Below, piece by piece: positions 1 through 6,866 of a DNA stretch of 8,844 nt (positions within the stretch are counted from its first letter, which is position 1; the number at the start of each line of letters is the position of its first letter). The stretch is from Gemmatimonadaceae bacterium (lineage in GTDB: Bacteria; Gemmatimonadota; Gemmatimonadetes; Gemmatimonadales; Gemmatimonadaceae): NCBI GenBank assembly GCA_013361745.1, contig JABFXM010000615.1:1-8844 (forward strand), read 5' to 3'. A model generated the notes under the pieces. The model worked only from the letters and a program-made list of their open reading frames with translations. It was not told the origin of the DNA and did no database searches. Both the position numbers and the translations under genes were made by a program.

Positions 1-540
1 GTGCTGGAGCGTCGCGACTCCGAGCTCGCGCACCTCGACGAGATCGTGGCGGCGATCGGCGACGACGCGGGTGAGCTCGTCCGCCATCACGGCGACTACC
101 ACCTCGGCCAGGTGCTGCGCACCTCCGCGGGCGACTTCCAGATCATCGACTTCGAGGGCGAGCCGGCGCGTCCGCTCGCCGAGCGTCGCGAGCGGAACAG
201 CGCGCTGCGCGACGTGGCGGGGATGCTGCGGTCGTTCGCGTACGCGGCGGCAACGCTGGCCGCCGAGCAACGGGGGAAGCAGGCGGCGCAGGCGCTGGAG
301 CAGCGCGCGGCGGAGTGGGAGCGCGGCGCACGCGGCGCCTTCCTGCGCGGCTACCTGAGTGGAGGCAACGCGGCCTTCCTTCCCGACCAGCGTCAGCACG
401 TGGACGCGCTGCTCGAGCTCTTCGAGACGGAGAAGGTCTACTACGAGATGTCGTACGAGCTGAACAACCGTCCGGAGTGGGTGTGGATCCCGCTCAATGG
501 CGCGCTGGCGCTGCGTTCGACGCCGGCGGGTCGCGCGTGA
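1..540 (+). CDS. mak: Maltokinase, C-terminal part (5' end outside window)
   Basis: Maltokinase phosphorylates maltose with ATP to maltose-1-phosphate, the donor used by GlgE for alpha-glucan synthesis. It has an aminoglycoside-phosphotransferase-like kinase fold and is often fused behind trehalose synthase (TreS). Numbering from the first base, the catalytic loop HGDYHLGQVL is at residues 30-39 with the presumed catalytic Asp32. The metal-binding motif IIDFEGEP follows at 48-55 (Asp50). The C-terminal end carries the family signature YELNNRPEWVWIP. Only about 179 residues are present. The N-lobe and nucleotide-binding region are missing because the window begins inside the gene, so the GTG at base 1 is read as an internal Val rather than a start. 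The stop codon overlaps the GTG of treZ. Whether the full protein is a stand-alone kinase or a TreS-maltokinase fusion cannot be decided here. I see no frame damage. Confidence 0.88.
   Translation: MLERRDSELAHLDEIVAAIGDDAGELVRHHGDYHLGQVLRTSAGDFQIIDFEGEPARPLAERRERNSALRDVAGMLRSFAYAAATLAAEQRGKQAAQALEQRAAEWERGARGAFLRGYLSGGNAAFLPDQRQHVDALLELFETEKVYYEMSYELNNRPEWVWIPLNGALALRSTPAGRA
525..530 (+). promoter_or_regulatory. Weak Shine-Dalgarno-like site for treZ GTG start
   Basis: GGCGGG lies 6 bases before the GTG at 537, inside the last codons of the maltokinase gene. With the 4-base GTGA overlap it supports translation of treZ from 537, probably by coupling to the upstream gene. The match to the anti-Shine-Dalgarno sequence is partial, so this is only supporting evidence. 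Confidence 0.35.
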
Positions 541-2438
541 GCGGGGCATGGTCACTCGAGCGCGGCGCATGCGTCAACCGCGCCGGCACGCGCTTCAGCG
601 TGTGGGCGCCGAAGGCGAAGCGGGTCGAGGTGGTGATAGAGGGTGAGGACACGCGGAGCGTCGTGCTCGAGGCCCGCGAGGGAGGTGCGTTCGAGGGGCG
701 CGTGCCGGGCGTCGGCGCTGGCACTGATTATCGCTTCCGCCTCGATGGCGGCGAGCCGCGTCCGGATCCGGTGAGCCGCTGGCAGCCGGAGGGAGTGCAC
801 GGCCCGTCGCGCGTCGTCGATCCGGCGGCGTTCCGCTGGAGCGACGCGGGGTGGCGCGGGCTCGCGATGGCCGACTACGTCATCTACGAGCTGCACGTCG
901 GCACCTTCACGGCAGAAGGGACATTCGACGCCGCGATCGCGCGGCTCGGCGAGCTGAAGGCGTCAGGCGTGACGGCGATCGAGATCATGCCGGTAGCTGA
1001 GTTTCCCGGCGCGCGGAACTGGGGCTACGACGGCGTCTCGCTCTACGCGCCGCACAGCGCCTACGGGGGGCCTGAGGGACTGCGGCGACTGGTGGACGCG
1101 GCGCACGGTGCCGGACTCGCGGTGGTGCTCGACGTCGTCTACAACCACGTGGGGCCGGAGGGGAACTACCTCCCGCTCTACGGGCCGTACTTCACCGAGA
1201 CGTACAAGACGCCGTGGGGACCGGCGGTGAACTACGACGGCGCGGACAGCCCCGAGGTTCGGCGCTTCGTGATCGAGAACGCGCTCTACTGGGTGACCGA
1301 GTATCACGTGGACGCGCTGCGACTCGACGCGATCCACGGGATCTACGACTTCGGGGCGAAGCACGTGCTCGCGGAGCTCGTCGAGCGGGTGCATGCGCAG
1401 GGCGAGGCGTTAGGCAGGAACGTCGTCGTGATCGCCGAGAGCGATCTCAACGATCCGAAGGTCGTACGGCCGCCCGAGGTCGGCGGCTATGGCTTCGACG
1501 CGCAGTGGAGCGACGACTTCCATCACGCGGTGCACGCGCTGCTGACGGAGGAGGACAAGGGCTACTACGCCGACTTCGGCGGCGTCGAGCCGCTGGCGAC
1601 CGCGATCGCCGAGCGCTTTCACTACGCGGGGCGGTACTCGCGGCATCGGCGGCGTCATCACGGCGCGCCCTCGCACGACGTGAGCGGCGACCACTTCGTG
1701 ATCGCGATCCAGAATCACGATCAGGTCGGAAACCGCGCGGCCGGCGAGCGGCTGTCGGCGCTGGTGTCGTTCCCGCGGCAGAAGCTCGCCGCGGCGCTGC
1801 TGCTGCTGTCGCCGTATATCCCGTTGATCTTCATGGGCGAGGAGTACGGCGAGACGAATCCCTTCCAGTACTTCGTGAGCCACGGCGACGCCCAGCTCGT
1901 CGAGTCGGTGCGCGCGGGACGAAAGAAGGAATTCGAGGCGTTCGGCTGGGGGGACGAGGTGCCGGACCCGCAGAGCGAGGAGACCTTCCAGCGCTCGAAG
2001 CTGGACTGGACGTCGCGCGAGCGGTCGCCGCACCGCGAGCTGCGGGCGCTGTATCGCGATCTGCTCGCGCTGCGGAGGCGCGAGCCGGCGCTGCGGCCGG
2101 GAGGTCCGGCGCCGGTGGTCGCGTTCGATGCGGAGAGGGGATGGATGGCTGTGGAGTTGTCAGTTGCCAGTCGTCAGTCGCCGGCAACGGCGGCGAAAGC
2201 GGTTACCGACAACCGACAACCGGCAACTGGCAACCTCCTCGCCCTCTACAACCTGAGCGATCGCGAGCAAGGAATCCCGATCCCCAGCGGCGGCCTCGTG
2301 ACCGCGCTCCTCTCCACCACCGACACGCCTTACCAGCCGCCGGGCGCGGCTTCGACACAACGACGCCACGACGCCGCGGGCGACGTGGTCACTCTTCCTC
2401 CATACGCGGCGGTCGTCTTCCGCCGGGAGCAACGTTAG
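537..2438 (+). CDS. treZ: Malto-oligosyltrehalose trehalohydrolase (TreZ, GH13_10)
   Basis: TreZ hydrolyses the alpha-1,4 bond next to the terminal trehalose of maltooligosyl-trehalose, releasing trehalose; it is cytosolic and the last step of the TreX-TreY-TreZ route. The product is 633 residues. An N-terminal CBM48-like domain (TRFSVWAPKAKRVEVV, about residues 20-100) precedes the GH13 barrel. Barrel motifs include the start ADYVIYELHVGTF, nucleophile Asp264 in ALRLDAIHG, acid/base Glu301 in VIAESDLNDP, and Asp395 in IQNHDQVGNRAAGERLS, which is typical of TreZ. The frame is open back to 315, but that extension overlaps the maltokinase and resembles nothing. GTG 537 overlaps the maltokinase stop and places the N-terminus at the usual family position. 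Residues about 541-566 are encoded by an inverted repeat and look like a tolerated insertion in the C-terminal beta domain; without them the length is about 607, usual for the family. Confidence 0.95.
   Translation: MSGAWSLERGACVNRAGTRFSVWAPKAKRVEVVIEGEDTRSVVLEAREGGAFEGRVPGVGAGTDYRFRLDGGEPRPDPVSRWQPEGVHGPSRVVDPAAFRWSDAGWRGLAMADYVIYELHVGTFTAEGTFDAAIARLGELKASGVTAIEIMPVAEFPGARNWGYDGVSLYAPHSAYGGPEGLRRLVDAAHGAGLAVVLDVVYNHVGPEGNYLPLYGPYFTETYKTPWGPAVNYDGADSPEVRRFVIENALYWVTEYHVDALRLDAIHGIYDFGAKHVLAELVERVHAQGEALGRNVVVIAESDLNDPKVVRPPEVGGYGFDAQWSDDFHHAVHALLTEEDKGYYADFGGVEPLATAIAERFHYAGRYSRHRRRHHGAPSHDVSGDHFVIAIQNHDQVGNRAAGERLSALVSFPRQKLAAALLLLSPYIPLIFMGEEYGETNPFQYFVSHGDAQLVESVRAGRKKEFEAFGWGDEVPDPQSEETFQRSKLDWTSRERSPHRELRALYRDLLALRRREPALRPGGPAPVVAFDAERGWMAVELSVASRQSPATAAKAVTDNRQPATGNLLALYNLSDREQGIPIPSGGLVTALLSTTDTPYQPPGAASTQRRHDAAGDVVTLPPYAAVVFRREQR
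2156..2234. repeat. Heptamer-based imperfect inverted repeat inside treZ
   Basis: Two 33-base arms (2156-2188 and 2202-2234) are reverse complements at 26 of 33 positions and are separated by a 13-base loop. Each arm is itself a run of four 7-base units. The left arm reads GTTGTCA, GTTGCCA, GTCGTCA, GTCGCCG and then GCAAC. The right arm reads GTTAC and then CGACAAC, CGACAAC, CGGCAAC, TGGCAAC. All seven arm mismatches are transitions. The whole element is translated in frame as part of TreZ (about residues 541-566) and has no stop there. It resembles dispersed palindromic repeats that I recall from genomes of environmental high-GC bacteria, but no second copy lies in this window. No transposase or clear target-site duplication is visible, so its mobility is inferred. 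Confidence 0.8.
2425..2429 (+). promoter_or_regulatory. Ribosome binding site of glgX
   Basis: GGGAG lies 11 bases before ATG 2441, within the last codons of treZ. It supports ATG 2441 as the glgX start in preference to any upstream codon of the same open frame, which extends back to 1214 only as a shadow of treZ. Confidence 0.5.
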
Positions 2439-2440
2439 GC

Positions 2441-4603
2441 ATGCGAGTCTGGCCCGGGCAGCCCTATCCACTCGGCGCGACATGGGACGGCGAAGGGGTG
2501 AACTTCGCCCTCTTCTCCGAGAACGCGACGGCGGTCGAGCTCTGCCTCTTCCACAGGAACGAGGACGGCGAGGAGTTCGCGAAGATCCCGATGCGCGAGC
2601 GCACCGACCAGGTGTGGCACTGCTACCTCCCCGACGTGCGGCCGGCGCAGCTCTACGGCTACCGCGTCCACGGACCGTACAAGCCGGAGGAGGGACACCG
2701 CTTCAACCCCGGCAAGCTCCTCATCGACCCGTACGCGAAGGCGATCAGCGGGACCATCAAGTGGAGCAATTCGCTCTTCGCGTACAAGCTCGGCTCGGGG
2801 AAGGAGGATCTCGAGCCCGACTTCGCGAACAGCGCCGCCGGCGTCCCGAAGAGCGTCGTCGTCGACTCGGCGTTCACGTGGGGGAACGACCGCGCGCCGC
2901 GCACGCCGTGGAACCGCACGGTGATCTACGAGGCGCACGTGAAGGGGATGACCATGCGCCACCCCGATGTCCCCGAGGACATTCGCGGGACGTACCTCGG
3001 GCTCGTCGCCGACCCGATCATCGAGCACCTCCTGTCGTTGGGCGTCACCGCGCTCGAGCTGCTCCCGGTGCACCACTTCGTCACCGACCGCCATCTCGCC
3101 GACAAGGGGCTCACCAACTACTGGGGCTACAACTCCATCGGCTACTTCGCGCCGGACGTGCGCTACGCGCGCGGCGGGCTGATGCACCAGGTCTACGAGT
3201 TCAAGTCGATGGTGAAGAAGCTGCACAGCGCCGGGATCGAGGTGATCCTCGACGTCGTGTACAACCACACCGGCGAGGGGAACCACATGGGGCCCACGGT
3301 CTCGCTGCGCGGCATCGACAACAAGGCGTACTACCGGCTCGAGCCCGACAATCCGCGCTTCTACACCGACTTCACCGGCACGGGGAACAGCCTCAACATG
3401 CTGCACCCGCGGACCATCCAGCTCATCATGGACAGTCTGCGCTACTGGGTGACGGAGATGCACGTCGACGGCTTCCGCTTCGACCTCGCCCCCGTGCTCG
3501 CGCGCGAGCTCTTCGAGGTGAACCGGCTCGGCACCTTCTTCGACATCATGCAGCAGGATCCCGTTCTCTCGCAGGTGAAGCTCATCGCCGAGCCGTGGGA
3601 CGTCGGGCCGGGCGGGTACCAGGTCGGCAACTTCCCCATCGGCTGGGCGGAGTGGAACGGGAAGTACCGCGATTCGATCCGCCACGTCTGGAAGGGCGAC
3701 GCCGGACACGTCGCCGAGCTGGCGACGCGCCTTTCCGGGAGCAGCGACCTCTATCAGTGGACGCAGCGCGGCGCGTACGCGGGGGTCAACTTCGTCACCG
3801 CGCACGACGGCTACACGATGTGGGACCTCGTGAGCTACGAGCAGAAGCACAACGAGGCGAACGGGGAGAACAACCAGGACGGCCACAACGACAACATCAG
3901 CCGCAACTGGGGCGTCGAGGGGCCGACCGACGACGCGAAGATCCTCGAGATGCGCTTCCGCGCGATGCGGAACTTCATCTCGACCCTCGCCTTCTCGCAG
4001 GGCGTGCCGATGATCTCGCACGGCGACGAGATCGCGCGCTCGCAGAAGGGGAACAACAACGCGTACGCGCAGGACAACGAGCTCACCTGGATGGACTGGG
4101 CGCTCGACGACCGGCGGCGCGCGCTGCTCGACTTCACCCGCGCCGCCTTCGCGCTGCGTCTCGCCAACCCGGTGCTCCGGCGCCGGCACTTCTTCAACGC
4201 GCAGGGCACCGGCGACGGGACGAAGGAGCTCATCTGGCTCGACACGACGGGTAAGGAGATGACGGACGAGGAATGGCATGACCCGAACGCGCACGCGCTC
4301 GGAATGCTCATCCACGGCGACGCCACCGACGAGCACGACGATCGCGGGCGGCCGATCAGGGGGGACACCCTGCTCCTCCTCATGAACCCCGGCGAGGGCG
4401 AATGCCAGTTCACCATCCCGAGCCCCGGCGGCCCGGGGGTGTGGGCGACGCTCGTCGACACGGCGCGGCCGCACTCGAAGGCGGTGAAGGACCACACGGT
4501 CACGCTCGCGCCATACTCACTCGTCCTGCTGCGCTTCGGCACCGAACGTCGCATCGCGACCGATGTCGAGCCACTGCACCAGAAGGCGGAGGCAGTCCAA
4601 TGA
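2441..4603 (+). CDS. glgX: Glycogen debranching enzyme GlgX/TreX (GH13_11)
   Basis: This isoamylase-type enzyme hydrolyses alpha-1,6 branches of glycogen or limit dextrin in the cytosol and releases linear maltodextrins. In trehalose operons the same protein is called TreX because it feeds TreY and TreZ. The product is 720 residues, normal for GlgX/TreX. It begins with the typical PYPLGATWDGEGVNFALFSE of a CBM48 domain. The GH13 barrel follows from about residue 155 (RTPWNRTVIYEAHVKGMT). The catalytic residues are nucleophile Asp348 (DGFRFDLAPVLAREL), acid/base Glu384 (LIAEPWDVGPGGYQVGNFP) and Asp456 (TAHDGYTMWDLVSY). The family block EKHNEANGENNQDG-like, read here as QKHNEANGENNQDG, follows directly. 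The C-terminal beta domain ends near TLAPYSLVLLRFG. It begins 2 bases after the treZ stop, and its TGA overlaps the glgB ATG. The frame is open upstream to 1214, but that part overlaps treZ out of frame and is an Arg/Ala-rich shadow. The position beside treZ favours a role in trehalose formation; the glgB neighbour also fits glycogen turnover. Confidence 0.96.
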   Translation: MRVWPGQPYPLGATWDGEGVNFALFSENATAVELCLFHRNEDGEEFAKIPMRERTDQVWHCYLPDVRPAQLYGYRVHGPYKPEEGHRFNPGKLLIDPYAKAISGTIKWSNSLFAYKLGSGKEDLEPDFANSAAGVPKSVVVDSAFTWGNDRAPRTPWNRTVIYEAHVKGMTMRHPDVPEDIRGTYLGLVADPIIEHLLSLGVTALELLPVHHFVTDRHLADKGLTNYWGYNSIGYFAPDVRYARGGLMHQVYEFKSMVKKLHSAGIEVILDVVYNHTGEGNHMGPTVSLRGIDNKAYYRLEPDNPRFYTDFTGTGNSLNMLHPRTIQLIMDSLRYWVTEMHVDGFRFDLAPVLARELFEVNRLGTFFDIMQQDPVLSQVKLIAEPWDVGPGGYQVGNFPIGWAEWNGKYRDSIRHVWKGDAGHVAELATRLSGSSDLYQWTQRGAYAGVNFVTAHDGYTMWDLVSYEQKHNEANGENNQDGHNDNISRNWGVEGPTDDAKILEMRFRAMRNFISTLAFSQGVPMISHGDEIARSQKGNNNAYAQDNELTWMDWALDDRRRALLDFTRAAFALRLANPVLRRRHFFNAQGTGDGTKELIWLDTTGKEMTDEEWHDPNAHALGMLIHGDATDEHDDRGRPIRGDTLLLLMNPGEGECQFTIPSPGGPGVWATLVDTARPHSKAVKDHTVTLAPYSLVLLRFGTERRIATDVEPLHQKAEAVQ
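4588..4592 (+). promoter_or_regulatory. Ribosome binding site of glgB
   Basis: GGAGG, the strongest Shine-Dalgarno match at any start in this window, lies 7 bases before ATG 4600 inside the end of glgX. Together with the ATGA stop/start overlap it fixes the glgB start at 4600 rather than at in-frame codons further upstream (the frame is open to 4402) or at Met7. Confidence 0.7.
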
Positions 4604-6855
4604 CCGACACGACCACCATGCCCGACGCGGGCCGCCAGGCGGCGCGCCCCGCCACTCCGCCGGCGCCTCCCGCGCCGCACCCCTCCGACGTCGCGCGCCT
4701 GCTCGCCGGCGTGCACGACTCCCCGCACAGCGTGCTCGGCGCGCATCCGGTGACTTCGGGCGGGGAGCCCGGCGTCGTCGTCCGCGCATACCACCCGAAC
4801 GCCACCGGCGTCGAGGTCGTCCTCGACGGTGGAAAGACGGCGACGATGCAACGCGTCGAGGGAGGGCTCTTCGCCGTCTTCCTGCCTGACGCTCGGCTCC
4901 CGCTGCGTTATGTGCTGCGCTTCCAGTTCGCCGGCGGGGCGACCTGGGAGCACGATGACCCGTATCGCTTCCTGCCGACGATCGGCGACATCGACCTCCA
5001 TCTCTTCAACGAAGGGACGCACCACCGGCTCTGGGACATGCTCGGCGCGCACCCGCGGACGATGGACGGGGTGTCGGGAGTGGCGTTCGCCGTCTGGGCG
5101 CCCAACGCGAAGCGCGTGAGCGTGGTCGGCGAGTTCTGCGGCTGGGACGGCCGCATCTTCCCGATGCGCCAGCTCGGATCGTCCGGCGTCTTCGAGCTGT
5201 TCGTCCCCGGGCTGGCCGAGGGAACGCTCTACAAGTTCGAGCTCCTCACACGCGAGGGCACGCCGCGGCTGAAGACCGATCCCTTCGCCTTCAAGACCGA
5301 GCAGGCGCCGCAAACGGCGTCGATCGTCGTCGATCTCGACCGGTACAAGTGGAGCGACACCGAGTGGATGTGGAAGCGGCGCAACGCCGATTTGGCGCGC
5401 CAGCCGATGCTCATCTACGAGGTGCACCTCGGCTCGTGGGCGCGCGTCCCCGAGGACAACAACCGCTCGCTGAGCTACCGCGAGATCGCGCCGCGGCTCG
5501 TCGAGCACGTGAAGTCGCTCGGCTTCACGCACATCGAGCTGCTCCCGATCATGGAGCACCCGTTCACCGGATCGTGGGGCTATCAGGTCACCGGCTACTA
5601 CGCGCCGACCTCGCGCTTCGGCTCCCCCGACGACTTCAAGTACCTCGTGGACATGTGCCACCAGGCGGGGATCGGCGTCATCCTCGACTGGGTGCCGGCG
5701 CACTTCCCGAAGGACGACTGGGCGCTGCGACGGTTCGACGGCACCGCGCTCTACGAGCATCAGGACCCACGGCTCGGCGAGCACCCCGACTGGGGGACGC
5801 TGATCTTCAACTACGGACGCAACGAGGTCCGCAACTTCCTCGTCGCGAACGCGCTCTACTGGCTCGACGAGTTCCACGCCGACGGACTGCGTGTCGACGC
5901 GGTCGCGTCGATGCTCTACCTCGACTACAGCCGCCAGCCAGGCGAGTGGCTGCGCAACCGGTACGGCGGCCGCGAGAACCTCGAGGCGATCGAGTTCCTC
6001 CGCCAGATGAACGAGACGGTGCGCAGCGAGCAGCCGGGATGCGTGACCATCGCCGAGGAGTCCACGGCGTGGCCGGACGTGACGAAGCCCGCGTCGCAGG
6101 GAGGGCTCGGCTTCTCCTTCAAGTGGAACATGGGGTGGATGCACGACACCCTGAAGTACTTCCAGGAGGATCCGCTCTACCGGCGCTGGCATCAGGACAC
6201 GCTGACCTTCGCGATGATGTACGAGTACAGCGAGCGTTTCATCATGCCGCTGTCGCACGACGAGGTCGTCCACCTCAAGAAGTCGCTGCTCGAGAAGATG
6301 CCCGGCGACGAATGGCAGAAGTTCGCGAACCTGCGCGCCCTGCTCGCCTACCAGATCACGCGCCCCGGGAAGAGCCTTCTCTTCATGGGCACCGAGATCG
6401 CGCAGACGACCGAGTGGAACCACGACTCGAGCATCGACTGGCACCTGCTGGAGCAGCCGAAGCATCGCGGCGTGATGGCGTTCCTCGGCGCGCTCGGCCG
6501 CGTCTATCGCGAGCGGCCGGCGCTCTGGCGGCGCGACCACGAGCACGAGGGCTTCTCCTGGATCGACGTCGCCGACCGCGACAACTCGGTGCTCTCGTAC
6601 GTGCGGCGCGACGGGAGCGATCACGTCGTCGTCGTGCTGAACCTGACGCCGATCCCGCGCGAGGACTACCTCATCGGCGCGCCGGCGGCGGGGACGTACG
6701 TGCAGCTGCTCTCGAGCGACGACGCGGCCTTCGGCGGCAGCGGCTACCGCACGAAGGACCGGATCGAGACCGAGGCGACGCCGATGCACGGCTTCCAGCA
6801 GGCGATGCGGCTCGTCCTCCCGCCGTTAGGCGTGCTCGTGCTCGCCCCGGCCTGA
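4600..6855 (+). CDS. glgB: 1,4-alpha-glucan branching enzyme GlgB (GH13_9)
   Basis: GlgB cuts alpha-1,4-glucan chains and transfers the fragment to a 6-hydroxyl, making the alpha-1,6 branches of glycogen. The product is 751 residues, close to the long bacterial (E. coli type) form with two N-terminal modules. Residues 8-28 form a Pro/Ala-rich, probably disordered tail. An N1 module follows at about 29-135 (HDSPHSVLGAHPV, then DPYRFLPTIGDIDLHLFNEG). The CBM48 (N2) module is about 140-250 (GVAFAVWAPNAKRVSVVGEF, CGWDGR). The GH13 barrel begins about residue 270 (MLIYEVHLGSW). The catalytic residues are nucleophile Asp433 (GLRVDAVASMLYLDYSR), acid/base Glu486 (VTIAEESTAWP) and Asp554 (PLSHDEVVHLKKSL). 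The C-terminal beta domain ends at LPPLGVLVLAPA. The start overlaps the glgX stop (ATGA), so the two are probably translationally coupled. With maltokinase in the same operon it could serve a GlgE route, but GlgB works equally with GlgA-made glucan. Confidence 0.97.
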   Translation: MTDTTTMPDAGRQAARPATPPAPPAPHPSDVARLLAGVHDSPHSVLGAHPVTSGGEPGVVVRAYHPNATGVEVVLDGGKTATMQRVEGGLFAVFLPDARLPLRYVLRFQFAGGATWEHDDPYRFLPTIGDIDLHLFNEGTHHRLWDMLGAHPRTMDGVSGVAFAVWAPNAKRVSVVGEFCGWDGRIFPMRQLGSSGVFELFVPGLAEGTLYKFELLTREGTPRLKTDPFAFKTEQAPQTASIVVDLDRYKWSDTEWMWKRRNADLARQPMLIYEVHLGSWARVPEDNNRSLSYREIAPRLVEHVKSLGFTHIELLPIMEHPFTGSWGYQVTGYYAPTSRFGSPDDFKYLVDMCHQAGIGVILDWVPAHFPKDDWALRRFDGTALYEHQDPRLGEHPDWGTLIFNYGRNEVRNFLVANALYWLDEFHADGLRVDAVASMLYLDYSRQPGEWLRNRYGGRENLEAIEFLRQMNETVRSEQPGCVTIAEESTAWPDVTKPASQGGLGFSFKWNMGWMHDTLKYFQEDPLYRRWHQDTLTFAMMYEYSERFIMPLSHDEVVHLKKSLLEKMPGDEWQKFANLRALLAYQITRPGKSLLFMGTEIAQTTEWNHDSSIDWHLLEQPKHRGVMAFLGALGRVYRERPALWRRDHEHEGFSWIDVADRDNSVLSYVRRDGSDHVVVVLNLTPIPREDYLIGAPAAGTYVQLLSSDDAAFGGSGYRTKDRIETEATPMHGFQQAMRLVLPPLGVLVLAPA

Positions 6856-6866
6856 CGAGCCGACGG

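Noticed and set aside
315..536. Upstream extension of the treZ frame
   Set aside because: It overlaps the maltokinase out of frame, does not look like any TreZ N-terminus, and would make the protein over-long. The GTG at 537 overlaps the maltokinase stop in the typical way.
2156..2234. Possible CRISPR array or frameshift in treZ
   Set aside because: The units are 7 bases long, contiguous and palindromically arranged with no spacers, so this is not CRISPR. The treZ frame continues into recognisable C-terminal sequence, so there is no frameshift.
2156..2234. Intrinsic transcription terminator
   Set aside because: The inverted repeat is 33 bases per arm, imperfect, lies within a coding region and has no following T-run.
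1214..2440. Upstream extension of the glgX frame by about 409 codons
   Set aside because: It overlaps treZ in another frame and is Arg/Ala/Gly-rich without homology. Family alignment and a ribosome site place the glgX start at 2441.
2482..4254. 590-residue plus-strand open frame inside glgX
   Set aside because: It is an out-of-frame shadow of glgX consisting mostly of Arg/Ala/Pro/His, with no conserved motif.
2435..4495. 686-residue open frame on the minus strand opposite glgX
   Set aside because: It is an antisense shadow of a GC-rich gene with strong third-position G/C. The protein is Arg/Val/His/Glu-rich with no recognisable domain, and it lies fully opposite a clear GlgX.
3835..6789. 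984-residue open frame on the minus strand across glgX and glgB
   Set aside because: Its length comes only from the rarity of stops in GC-rich antisense frames. The composition is Arg/Val-rich with no family motifs, and it spans two certain plus-strand genes.
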